A DNA stretch of 17,352 nucleotides, taken from Vulcanimicrobiota bacterium. GTDB taxonomy: Bacteria; Vulcanimicrobiota; Vulcanimicrobiia; Vulcanimicrobiales; Vulcanimicrobiaceae. Of this stretch, positions 1-5,325 are shown in pieces. Position numbers and translations under genes: made by a program. The notes beneath the pieces were generated by a model. That model saw only the letters and a list, made by a program, of their open reading frames with translations. It made no database searches and was not told where the DNA came from. Numbering within the stretch: the first letter of the stretch is position 1; every line of letters starts with the position of its first letter. Where the stretch lies: the NCBI GenBank assembly GCA_014304965.1, contig JACRTZ010000229.1, forward strand, positions 1-17,352, given 5' to 3'.

Positions 1-502
1 CTGCGCAGCCTCATCGACGACCTGCTGATGCTCGCCCGCGCCGACGCCGGAGCACTCGGCGCCGGAAGGTGCGAGGTGGGGGAGGCCGTTACGGACGCCG
101 CCGGCACCATACGCGCGGAGTATCCTACCATCGCGCTGCAGATCGAATCTTCAGGCGGAGCCACTGCCGATCGGCCTTCCCGCGCCGCTCGCAATCCATC
201 TTTTCATGAACCTGCTGCGAAACGCAGCGCAGGCCACTCGAGGGACCATCATCGTCAGAGTCGTTCGCGACGGGAACGACGCCGTCGTCACCGTCGAAGA
301 CGACGGTCCCGGAATACCATTGCAGAGTCGCGAGCAGATCTTCAGACGATTCGAGCGCGGCGACGGCGCGCGCGCAACCGGTACCGGGTTGGGGCTTGCC
401 ATCGCGTCCGCAATTGTTGCCGTAGCGAAGGGCGCCATCTCCGCCTCAGATTCTCATCTCGGGGGCGCCCGCCTTACCGTCCGCCTGCCGTTCCGCGTTT
501 GA
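1..502 (+). pseudogene. Sensor histidine kinase, C-terminal part, apparently frameshifted
   Basis: This is the 3' end of a two-component sensor kinase; its sensor region and phosphoacceptor histidine lie left of the window. From base 1 the first frame reads the second dimerisation helix of HisKA (LRSLIDDLLMLARADAGAL) and the start of the ATPase domain up to about base 171. The domain then continues one frame over: GLPAPLAIHLFMNLLRNAAQ (N box), DDGPGIP (G1), IFRRFERG (F box) and GTGLGLAIA (G2), ending in TGA at 500-502. Dropping one base near 172 joins the two parts into a normal catalytic domain. From base 206 the remainder alone is 98 residues and would lack half of the domain. The cause could be a real mutation or a one-base assembly error. 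The 3' end overlaps the oppositely oriented response regulator by 29 bp. The family call is secure; whether the gene works is not. Confidence 0.85.
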
Positions 503-1154
503 ACCGGTAACCGTGACCGCGTACGGTCTCGATCGACGAAGCGTGTGCGCCAAGCTTTTTCCTCAGTCGGCCGATCATCACTTCGAGCACGTTTGAACTG
601 CTTTCAAAGGCGTTTCCCCAAACTCGTTCTTCGATGTCCTCACGCGCGAGGGCGATGCCGGCGTTGCGCGCCAAATGTTCGAGGAGCGCGTACTCGCGCA
701 CTGACAACGAAACCGGTTTTCCGTCTACGCTTGCCGAGCGCGCAGTGCCGTCAAGGGTGACTGCTCCTTCGCTGATGCGGCTCCCGCTGCGAGTTCCTTT
801 CCGCCGCACGGCCGAGCGGACGCGCGCGAGCAACTCGTCCACGAAAAATGGCTTGACGAGGTAGTCGTCGGCGCCGGCATCGAGACCGCCGACGCGGTCG
901 TCAACGCCGTCGCGCGCGGTCACGATCAGAACTGGGGTGAAGTTCTCCGCCTCGCGCAGCCGCCGGACGATGTCCACACCGCTGAGGCCGGGCAGATTCC
1001 AATCGACGATTGCGACGTCGAAATTTTCGTCCGCCAGCCGTTCGTCGCCCTCGAGGCCTGTCGCTCCGACGACGACATCGTATCCACCGCTACGGAGCGC
1101 CCTGACAATGACGCTTCGGACAGCGGGATCGTCTTCTACGACGAGCGCGCGCAC
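474..1154 (-). CDS. OmpR/PhoB-family response regulator
   Basis: A 226-residue cytoplasmic transcription factor, of normal length for the family. The receiver domain (about 1-115) has the acidic pair D8/D9, the phosphoacceptor D51 in VDWNLPG, the switch T79 and the conserved K101 in LVKPF. The winged-helix DNA-binding domain (about 130-222) shows the typical LSVREYALLEHLARN and the ending VRGHGYRFKRG. Phosphorylation by a partner kinase should drive binding to direct repeats. The start chosen is a GTG at 1154; no good ribosome binding site precedes it, so a leaderless transcript is possible. The likely partner is the convergent kinase whose end overlaps this gene. Divergent from it, 76 bp away, is a small exported acidic protein that may be its target. 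A pair of 7-bp direct repeats sits immediately upstream of the start codon. The family assignment is secure; the stimulus is unknown. Confidence 0.93.
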   Translation of the reverse strand: MRALVVEDDPAVRSVIVRALRSGGYDVVVGATGLEGDERLADENFDVAIVDWNLPGLSGVDIVRRLREAENFTPVLIVTARDGVDDRVGGLDAGADDYLVKPFFVDELLARVRSAVRRKGTRSGSRISEGAVTLDGTARSASVDGKPVSLSVREYALLEHLARNAGIALAREDIEERVWGNAFESSSNVLEVMIGRLRKKLGAHASSIETVRGHGYRFKRGTAGGR

Positions 1155-1172
1155 GTCAGGTTGCCGTCAGGT
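1155..1172. promoter_or_regulatory. Candidate OmpR-type direct-repeat operator
   Basis: GTCAGGT occurs twice, at 1155-1161 and 1166-1172, with an 11-bp start-to-start distance. One helical turn between 7-bp half-sites is the usual layout for OmpR/PhoB-family dimers. The site lies in the 76-bp gap between the response regulator and the divergent exported protein, directly upstream of the regulator's start. A weak -10-like TAGACT (1181-1186) for the rightward gene follows 8 bp later. That the repeats are the regulator's own operator is inference. Confidence 0.4.
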
Positions 1173-1230
1173 CCATCCACTAGACTGCACATACGCCCTT
1201 TCGGCGCAACACCATCCAACGGGAGAGCCT

Positions 1231-1569
1231 ATGAAAATCACCTACATGCTTGCCCTCGCAGCGGCCATCGCGGTACCGGCCGGACTTGCCGTAACGGCGA
1301 CAACCTTCGCGCAAAACGCCGCTCCAACGGCGAGAGTCGCCCCCGCTGCCGCAACGCATGCCAAAGCGGCAGAACAGAAAGAGGCCGGCCCAGACCGCGA
1401 CGACGTTCAAGACGGTCCCGGCGACGTGGATAACGATGTCGAGACCAACGACGACGGCGCCAAAGCAGGCTCGCAGATGAGCGGCGTTAAGGCCGACGCG
1501 TCCGACCGCGGTGAGAAAGCCGATACGCCCGAGCCCGGCGACACGCCCGACGCGCCGGGAACCCGCTAA
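1231..1569 (+). CDS. Small exported acidic protein of unknown function
   Basis: A 112-residue protein. The ATG at 1231 is chosen because GGGAGAG lies just upstream and because a Sec signal peptide begins there: a short basic start, a hydrophobic run (residues 4-24) and a likely cleavage after TTFA (about residue 28). The mature part is Ala-rich, then strongly acidic and low in complexity: Asp, Gly, Glu and Pro dominate and there are no cysteines. It looks disordered. No family is recognised. It is divergent from the response regulator, with a possible operator between them, so control by the neighbouring two-component system is a reasonable guess. A strong hairpin begins 22 bp after the stop. 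The gene call is fairly firm; the function is unknown. Confidence 0.75.
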   Translation: MKITYMLALAAAIAVPAGLAVTATTFAQNAAPTARVAPAAATHAKAAEQKEAGPDRDDVQDGPGDVDNDVETNDDGAKAGSQMSGVKADASDRGEKADTPEPGDTPDAPGTR

Positions 1570-1581
1570 GGACCGCTCGCA

Positions 1582-1639
1582 GCGACGCGTTGCGAAGGAG
1601 CGAGCACTCGCGCTACCTTCGCAGCGCGCCATGCGTCGC
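1582..1639 (+). terminator. Nested hairpin after the acidic-protein gene
   Basis: The inner stem pairs 1592-1602 (GCGAAGGAGCG) with 1611-1622 (CGCT, a bulged A, CCTTCGC): 11 pairs around an 8-base loop. Outer arms GCGACGC (1582-1588) and GCGTCGC (1633-1639) are also complementary. No T-run follows, so it is not a textbook intrinsic terminator. It may end or stabilise the upstream transcript, or be a palindromic repeat unit. Confidence 0.45.
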
Positions 1640-1645
1640 CATAAT

Positions 1646-1664
1646 GGTTGCAAATCGGGTTGCA
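1646..1664. repeat. Short direct/inverted repeat, GGTTGCA motif
   Basis: GGTTGCA occurs at 1646-1652 and 1658-1664, a 12-bp period. The same bases contain an inverted repeat, TGCAA (1649-1653) and TTGCA (1660-1664). It sits between two convergent genes, where no start codon is nearby, so an operator role is not obvious. Chance occurrence is possible. Confidence 0.25.
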
Positions 1665-1734
1665 TTTTCTCAGATTATGCCCCGAGAGATGAGGCAGGGC
1701 CCGACTTGGCCTAATCCCGCGGCTCGGAAGGCCC

Positions 1735-1769
1735 AAGAAAAAAGTCCGCCAGCCTTCCGGTGGCGGCTT
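1735..1769 (-). terminator. Intrinsic terminator of the TPR gene
   Basis: On the minus strand, CCGCCA (1766-1761) pairs with TGGCGG (1751-1746) around a 9-base loop, and a run of T residues follows (ACTTTTTTC, ending near 1735). It lies about 45 bp beyond the stop codon of the minus-strand TPR gene, which fits a Rho-independent terminator. Confidence 0.65.
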
Positions 1770-1811
1770 CTCAACGTCCTCCGCGAGGAACCTTCACGGT
1801 ATGCTGCGAGG

Positions 1812-2486
1812 CTAGCGTTTCGTTTCGCACAATTCGTCGAAGAATACCGGAAGTACCTCGGGCTTTGCCGCCAGGCCGATCCGTCCCGCAGCCATGTACT
1901 TGGCGTAGTTGTCCTTGAACGTTCCCGATTTAAATGTGATCAGCTGACTGCCGGGATCGAACGAATACCATCCGGAGTTGCCCCTATTATCGCGGTACTT
2001 CGAGCGGCTCACGATGACGATGTCGGTGAACGTATAATTCCCTCCGGCCCAACACTCGTACGTCCCGGGGGGGACGAACGCGAACCCGGCTTGAGCGACT
2101 CTCTGGCCAACCCGATACTTCTGCCCAGCGCCGAGCGGCGGCGCTGCCGCCTCGCCCGCAGCCACGACCCGGGCGGGCCGTTCTGCTGCCGCCGCGGGCC
2201 TACGTGCGAGGCCACCCTGCGTTAACACATCCGCCTCTTTTTCCCAGGCATCAGCTGCTTGCGAAGGCATCCCGAGCTTGTCGTAGGTTTCGCCGATTTG
2301 GTGGTATGCGCGGGCGTTGCGCGGCTCCAACTGCACGACGCGCTGGTAGCTCGCAAGAGCCAGGCGGTACTGGGCGGCCTTGAACAGCGCATCACCGCGG
2401 CTCATCGAGGCGGCGGCATCCTGCGCGAAAGCGGCGGACGTGAGAAAGGCAACGGCAACGAAGGCGCCGGCGAAGGTCTTCAACAT
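1812..2486 (-). CDS. Exported TPR-repeat protein
   Basis: A 224-residue protein with a clear Sec signal peptide (1-21, cleavage after SAAFA), so it acts in the periplasm or outside the cell. Two tetratricopeptide repeats follow (about 27-60 and 61-93; GDALFKAAQYRLALASYQRV and the block around YHQIGETYDKLG), a protein-binding scaffold. An Ala/Pro-rich linker (about 90-120) leads to a C-terminal domain of about 100 residues rich in Gly, Tyr and Phe, with a PGTYECWAGGNYTF stretch that looks like beta structure and that I cannot assign. AGGTCGGA just before the ATG at 2486 supports the start. It is a single-gene unit with its own terminator. The partner and role are unknown. Confidence 0.85.
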   Translation of the reverse strand: MLKTFAGAFVAVAFLTSAAFAQDAAASMSRGDALFKAAQYRLALASYQRVVQLEPRNARAYHQIGETYDKLGMPSQAADAWEKEADVLTQGGLARRPAAAAERPARVVAAGEAAAPPLGAGQKYRVGQRVAQAGFAFVPPGTYECWAGGNYTFTDIVIVSRSKYRDNRGNSGWYSFDPGSQLITFKSGTFKDNYAKYMAAGRIGLAAKPEVLPVFFDELCETKR

Positions 2487-2520
2487 TCCGACCTGTTCAG
2501 TACCTAATGAATACCACCTA

Positions 2521-2554
2521 CGCCTTAAAGAAAAGAGCCTTTCTTTTTTTAGGG
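2521..2554. terminator. A/T-tract dyad between the TPR and zinc-ribbon genes
   Basis: AAAGAAA (2527-2533) and TTTCTTT (2540-2546) form an inverted repeat around AGAGCC, with T-tracts on either strand and imperfect CGCC/GGGCG outer arms. It lies downstream of the minus-strand zinc-ribbon gene and upstream of the minus-strand TPR gene. It could be a terminator for the former or an UP-element-like A/T tract for the latter. The stem is weak. Confidence 0.3.
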
Positions 2555-2662
2555 CGACTGAAGCTTGGGGTCAGCCGTGCCGCAATCTTGCGAGGCGTGC
2601 AGCATCAATGCGCGCGCACGAGTCAGTGCTTTCCATGTTGGGCGCGCGTGCGGTGACGCCGC

Positions 2663-2863
2663 TCATGCCCGCTCCTTAACGCGAAATCGGTGACCGCAGG
2701 AATTGCATGCCCAGTTCGGATCATCGCCCCCAACGATGCAGCCGCCTAGCGTAATCTCTCGGCGCTCCGCGAGCCGAAATGCTTCTGGACTCGGGAGGCC
2801 GTAGGCGACGGGGACCGTCGCGGTGCTCTTACACTTCGGGCACGGCGGCGGTGCTTTTGTCAT
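2663..2863 (-). CDS. Small zinc-ribbon protein
   Basis: A 66-residue cytoplasmic protein with two CxxC knuckles, CPKC (8-11) and CNSCGH (53-58), that should bind one zinc ion; a further Cys at 42 lies in the GGC segment. The central segment YGLPSPEAFRLAERREITLG together with WACNSCGHRF resembles a widespread family of short uncharacterised bacterial zinc-ribbon proteins. A very strong ribosome binding site (GGGGGAG, about 6 bases before the ATG at 2863) fixes the start. No partner gene lies next to it. A GGGTAT hexamer (2900-2895, minus strand) is a possible -10 element about 30 bases upstream. No function can be given beyond zinc binding. Confidence 0.82.
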   Translation of the reverse strand: MTKAPPPCPKCKSTATVPVAYGLPSPEAFRLAERREITLGGCIVGGDDPNWACNSCGHRFRVKERA

Positions 2864-3023
2864 TTTATCTCCCCCCGTTTTTCAAATGCGGTTCATACCC
2901 GGATTTGCGCGTTCCGTTTCCAACTCGACGTTCGAAGATTGGTCCGTTCTGCCGACCGACTCCAAGTCATTCGTTCAGCCGGGTGCACTTTCACAATGTG
3001 CTTTTCATGTAGGGAGCATACCA

Positions 3024-3395
3024 ATGCATTCAGTTTCGTTTTCACCGCGAATGCTCGCCTTTCTCGTCGCTGCCTCTCTGTTGGCGGCTTGCTCGGGCCA
3101 AACGCAGCTTGCGCCATCAACCGATGTCTCGACGGCCCGCTCCGCCGTTTCGAACGCCGCGGCCCCTCTCTCAGGCCGCAGTCTCGAGAGCACTGGCACG
3201 AAAGTGCCTCCGAAGATCCCGCGCAACCTCGACCGCGACGACCGTTTCTCGCAAAAGATCGACGGCGTTCTCGTGGCCGGCGTGATCGCAGTCCGCGACA
3301 TCGATCTCGAAGTCGACAGTTCCAACGGACACACCCGGCCCAGTACCACAAGCCGAGCAGCGCCGAGCCAATCACGTTCGAGCTGGTCGAATTAA
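3024..3395 (+). CDS. Lipoprotein of unknown function, probably frameshifted
   Basis: Starting at ATG 3024, with AGGGAG seven bases upstream, the frame encodes 123 residues. It opens with a lipoprotein signal: a hydrophobic run and the lipobox LLAAC (Cys about residue 23), so the product should be lipidated and membrane-anchored. A Ser/Thr/Ala-rich linker follows, then a segment with coding character (PRNLDRDDRFSQKIDGVLVA, then DIDLEVDSSNGHT). After about base 3331 the frame turns into Arg/Ser-rich low-quality sequence and stops at 3395. Another frame instead continues with coding-like sequence to 3514 (separate entry). One missing base in the CCC near 3331 would restore a protein of about 163 residues. 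The lipobox is clear; the function is unknown. Confidence 0.65.
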   Translation: MHSVSFSPRMLAFLVAASLLAACSGQTQLAPSTDVSTARSAVSNAAAPLSGRSLESTGTKVPPKIPRNLDRDDRFSQKIDGVLVAGVIAVRDIDLEVDSSNGHTRPSTTSRAAPSQSRSSWSN

Positions 3396-3514
3396 CTTGT
3401 TCAATTGCTTCCCGACCAAGTGGACCGGCCCCGATTTGGATGATAGGAACTCGAAACAGGGCGGTCGAGCGCATCGGCATTGAATGCGAGACATTCGAGT
3501 TCAAGGGCTCCTAG
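3332..3514 (+). pseudogene. Probable out-of-frame 3' part of the lipoprotein gene
   Basis: From about 3332 the frame beginning CAC CCG GCC CAG reads HPAQYHKPSSAEPITFELVE and runs on for about 40 residues to TAG at 3512-3514, ending IECETFEFKGS. Its first 20 codons almost all end in G or C, as in the window's sound genes, while the frame in use upstream loses that pattern here. It has no start codon of its own with a ribosome binding site. The best reading is that it is the true C-terminus of the preceding lipoprotein, separated by a one-base deletion in a C run or a two-base change in the ACAC run. Confidence 0.5.
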
Positions 3515-3522
3515 GAACCCGG

Positions 3523-3540
3523 CGCCGATGAGAATCGGCG
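3523..3540. other. Hairpin abutting the 3' end of the tRNA-Sec gene
   Basis: CGCCGAT (3523-3529) and ATCGGCG (3534-3540) are perfect inverted repeats around a 4-base loop. On the minus strand the hairpin begins with the last acceptor base and the discriminator base of the tRNA gene. No T-run follows, so termination is uncertain. It could mark the tRNA 3' end for processing or be the edge of an insertion. Confidence 0.4.
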
Positions 3541-3629
3541 GGAAAGTGTAGGAATCGAACCTACCAGCCCCCTTGCGAAGGCCTCAGCAGTTTTGAAGAC
3601 TGTGCGGACCACCAGATCCGTACTCTCCC
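3539..3629 (-). tRNA. selC: tRNA-Sec (anticodon UCA)
   Basis: This is the selenocysteine tRNA that reads UGA codons followed by a SECIS element. All its special features are visible on the minus strand. The 8-bp acceptor stem is GGGAGAGT with ACTTTCCC (one G-U). The 6-bp D stem is CGGATC/GGTCCG around a 4-base loop TGGT. The anticodon loop CTTCAAA carries UCA at 34-36, and the anticodon stem CAGT/ACTG has an A-C or bulge at its base. A long variable arm contains CCTT/AAGG. The T arm is GTAGG-TTCGATT-CCTAC. The discriminator is G; the next bases are CCG, so CCA is not encoded. Length is 91 nt, close to E. coli selC without CCA. A TATAGG (3655-3650) about 20 bases upstream may be the -10 element. 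No selA, selB, selD or obvious selenoprotein gene lies in the window. Confidence 0.93.
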
Positions 3630-3649
3630 GTGGGCGGGAACCGCATTGT

Positions 3650-3655
3650 CCTATA
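3650..3655 (-). promoter_or_regulatory. Possible -10 element for tRNA-Sec
   Basis: TATAGG on the minus strand lies 20 bp upstream of the mature tRNA 5' end, which would give a 5' leader of about 14 bases. No convincing -35 element is seen 16-18 bp further up. Confidence 0.3.
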
Positions 3656-3748
3656 AGCGTTTGCGTCCCTCCGGCACGGCTAGCGACTCGCGGTAAAATC
3701 GACGTCGCGGCTCCCCAACCGAGCGACCTCGAGAAGCTTAATCCGGCC

Positions 3749-3928
3749 ATGAACACCTCGTTCGGCGTGGATTATTTCGGCGGCTCGGCGACGATAATAC
3801 TGCCGCCGCCTATGCCCACCAGCGCGGATCAATGCAAGAAGGGCGGCTGGCGGACGTTCGGGATCTTCAAGAACCAAGGCGACTGCGTCAGTTTCGTTGC
3901 GACGAAGGGGAAGAATCAGCCGGGCTAA
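3749..3928 (+). CDS. Cys-containing small protein, likely 5'-truncated exported protein
   Basis: From the only usable ATG (3749) this is 59 residues. The C-terminal stretch DQCKKGGWRTFGIFKNQGDC, followed by VSFVATKGKN, is a motif I recognise from the end of many uncharacterised secreted bacterial proteins; the two Cys may form a disulfide. In those proteins it follows a signal peptide and a longer body. Here the reading frame stays open and codon-like upstream (GKIDVAAPQPSDLEKLNPA, from 3692), but has no start codon or signal peptide before it reaches the tRNA-Sec gene, about 60 bp further left. The ribosome binding site for 3749 is poor. I therefore suspect a remnant whose 5' end was lost beside selC. 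The alternative is a genuine short protein. Confidence 0.5.
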   Translation: MNTSFGVDYFGGSATIILPPPMPTSADQCKKGGWRTFGIFKNQGDCVSFVATKGKNQPG

Positions 3929-4006
3929 GTCGATCCGTCGACTCGCTGCGGGCCTCGGCAGCAGATGCCGGGGCTCGTCGGCGGCGGCAGCGTCTAACTC
4001 TGCGAA

Positions 4007-4043
4007 GAGAGACCCGGCGATGCGTCGCCGGGTCTCTTCTCTT
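4007..4043 (+). terminator. Strong intrinsic terminator
   Basis: GAGACCCGGCGA (4009-4020) pairs perfectly with TCGCCGGGTCTC (4025-4036) around TGCG, and can be extended by one or two pairs. A T-rich tail (TTCTCTTTG) follows on the plus strand. It lies about 80 bp after the stop at 3928 and ahead of the next gene at 4104. The stability suggests it insulates the two. Confidence 0.85.
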
Positions 4044-4091
4044 TGTCGCGCACCCGTCTGGGGCCGGCGTGTCGTGCCTGGTCTCGGTGGG

Positions 4092-4097
4092 TAAAGT
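4092..4097 (+). promoter_or_regulatory. Possible -10 element of a leaderless mRNA
   Basis: TAAAGT lies six bases before the GTG at 4104, and no Shine-Dalgarno sequence stands between them. The spacing fits the TANNNT pattern known for leaderless transcripts in several GC-rich phyla. No good -35 match is seen. Confidence 0.35.
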
Positions 4098-4103
4098 CGC
4101 GCA

Positions 4104-4928
4104 GTGTTCCCCCTTCACATCGTCCTTGCGGTGGTACTCGTTGTGTCGCTGACCCCGGACCCCAAAGCGAGTACGCAACCGGCGGCCCACAAAACACGTA
4201 CGCCGGCCCACAAAGGCAGTACGCCGGCGCCGGCCCGCACCGCGCGAGCACGCCAGTCCCGCCTTGCGCCGGCCGACGAATATTTTGGACATCAAAAACT
4301 CAGCATGCTCGGCGTGAACAACGTGCTGCGCGACCTCACGATTCGCGCCGGCGACAGCACGACCGATCGAAAAATTATCGGCGCCGTTGAAACGGCCGCC
4401 GACGCGCTGCGCGATTGGGCGCGAAAATATCCCAACGATCCGCAATTGGCTCGCTCCTACTACTTGGCGTTCCAGATGTACCGTCGCATCTACACGAAAG
4501 ATGCGCAGCAGCAAGCCTGGCACTTCGTCAATACGGTCGAGCAGCGCTGGCCTTCGAGTTATTTTGGAAAACGCGTGCGCGACGAATTGAAAACCGGCTT
4601 TACCGCGCACTATTACGCCGAGGCGCAACCGTGCCCGCCAACGCCAAGTCCCACGCTTCCGCCGACTCCTGCGCCCACCCCGATGCCGACCGTCGCGCCG
4701 ACACCCACACCGTCGCCGGCGTCACGGCGCGGATTTCTCGTCTCGCGTCCCCGCGCCACGGCGACGCCGAGTCCAACGCCGCGACCACCCACGCCCTCAC
4801 CGGTTCCGACCGAAATTCCGACGCCGAGTCCGACGCCGGCCCCGACCCCCCTGCTCATCCCGGCGCAGCGAGGACAACCAGAGGTCGAGATTTTGCCGGT
4901 GCCGTGCGCGACGATCGCACCGCACTGA
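4104..4928 (+). CDS. Exported protein with Pro/Thr-rich C-terminal tail
   Basis: A 274-residue protein starting at GTG 4104. A hydrophobic signal peptide (about 3-17) is followed by an Ala/Pro/Thr/Arg-rich basic stretch. A helical globular region (about 58-172) begins EYFGHQKLSMLGVNNVLRDL; its second part, around KYPNDPQLARSYYLAFQMYR, looks TPR-like. The last 100 residues are low-complexity TPSPTP/PTPAPTP repeats, interrupted by one Arg/Phe segment near residue 210, and the protein ends in a short PEVEILPVPC tail. Such tails usually span the periplasm or cell envelope or lie on the surface. It seems to be a single-gene unit after a strong terminator. No enzymatic motif or known family is recognised. 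Confidence 0.8.
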   Translation: MFPLHIVLAVVLVVSLTPDPKASTQPAAHKTRTPAHKGSTPAPARTARARQSRLAPADEYFGHQKLSMLGVNNVLRDLTIRAGDSTTDRKIIGAVETAADALRDWARKYPNDPQLARSYYLAFQMYRRIYTKDAQQQAWHFVNTVEQRWPSSYFGKRVRDELKTGFTAHYYAEAQPCPPTPSPTLPPTPAPTPMPTVAPTPTPSPASRRGFLVSRPRATATPSPTPRPPTPSPVPTEIPTPSPTPAPTPLLIPAQRGQPEVEILPVPCATIAPH

Positions 4929-4941
4929 GCGGCAAGCGCTC

Positions 4942-5325
4942 TTACGTGTGCGCCGAACCCGTATGCTGGTGCAGTTGGACCTTGTTGCCCTCGGGATCTT
5001 GGAACGACGCCATCCGGCAATGCCCGTAATCGGTGGGAGCTTCGTCGGCGGATTTCGCGACGGCGCGGACACTCGCAAGCGCCGCGTCGATATCGTCGAT
5101 CTCGAACACGACGCCCGCGCCGCTGCCCGCGGGCCGGCCGGCGAAGTCTTCGGGCATCAGCGTGAACCACTGATCGTTGCCGAGATCGAACTCGACGAAC
5201 TGCGCGTCGGCTTCGCTCGGGTGCGCGCGGTCTACCCGCAGTCCTAACGCGTCGCGGTAGAACGCGAGCAGCTTCGCAACATCTTTACCGGGATAGGCGA
5301 CGAAGGCCATCGATTTCACGCGCAT
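4942..5325 (-). CDS. VOC (glyoxalase/bleomycin-resistance fold) family protein
   Basis: A 127-residue single-module VOC protein, the normal length. It starts MRVKSMAFVAYPGKD, then AKLLAFYRDALGLRV, the first beta-alpha unit; the second half has GAGVVFEIDDIDAALASVRA and ends ASFQDPEGNKVQLHQH, the standard DPxGN closing strand. Members bind a metal and act in dioxygenase, isomerase, glutathione-transferase or drug-binding reactions; the substrate cannot be told from sequence. The start is uncertain: the ATG at 5325 fits the family's N-terminus but has no ribosome binding site, and an in-frame ATG at 5355 would add ten residues. The frame is open back to 5448, but that extension is not family-like. 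It ends 14 bp from the converging exported-protein gene and is divergent from the MEDS gene. Confidence 0.85.
   Translation of the reverse strand: MRVKSMAFVAYPGKDVAKLLAFYRDALGLRVDRAHPSEADAQFVEFDLGNDQWFTLMPEDFAGRPAGSGAGVVFEIDDIDAALASVRAVAKSADEAPTDYGHCRMASFQDPEGNKVQLHQHTGSAHT

Noticed and set aside
1590..2225. 211-residue plus-strand frame opposite the TPR gene
   Set aside because: Overlaps the TPR gene's terminator and coding region; no ribosome binding site and shadow-like composition.
3593..3748. Upstream extension of the Cys-motif gene to an ATG at 3593
   Set aside because: That ATG and about 37 bases of the extension lie inside the tRNA-Sec gene on the other strand; the tRNA evidence is far stronger.
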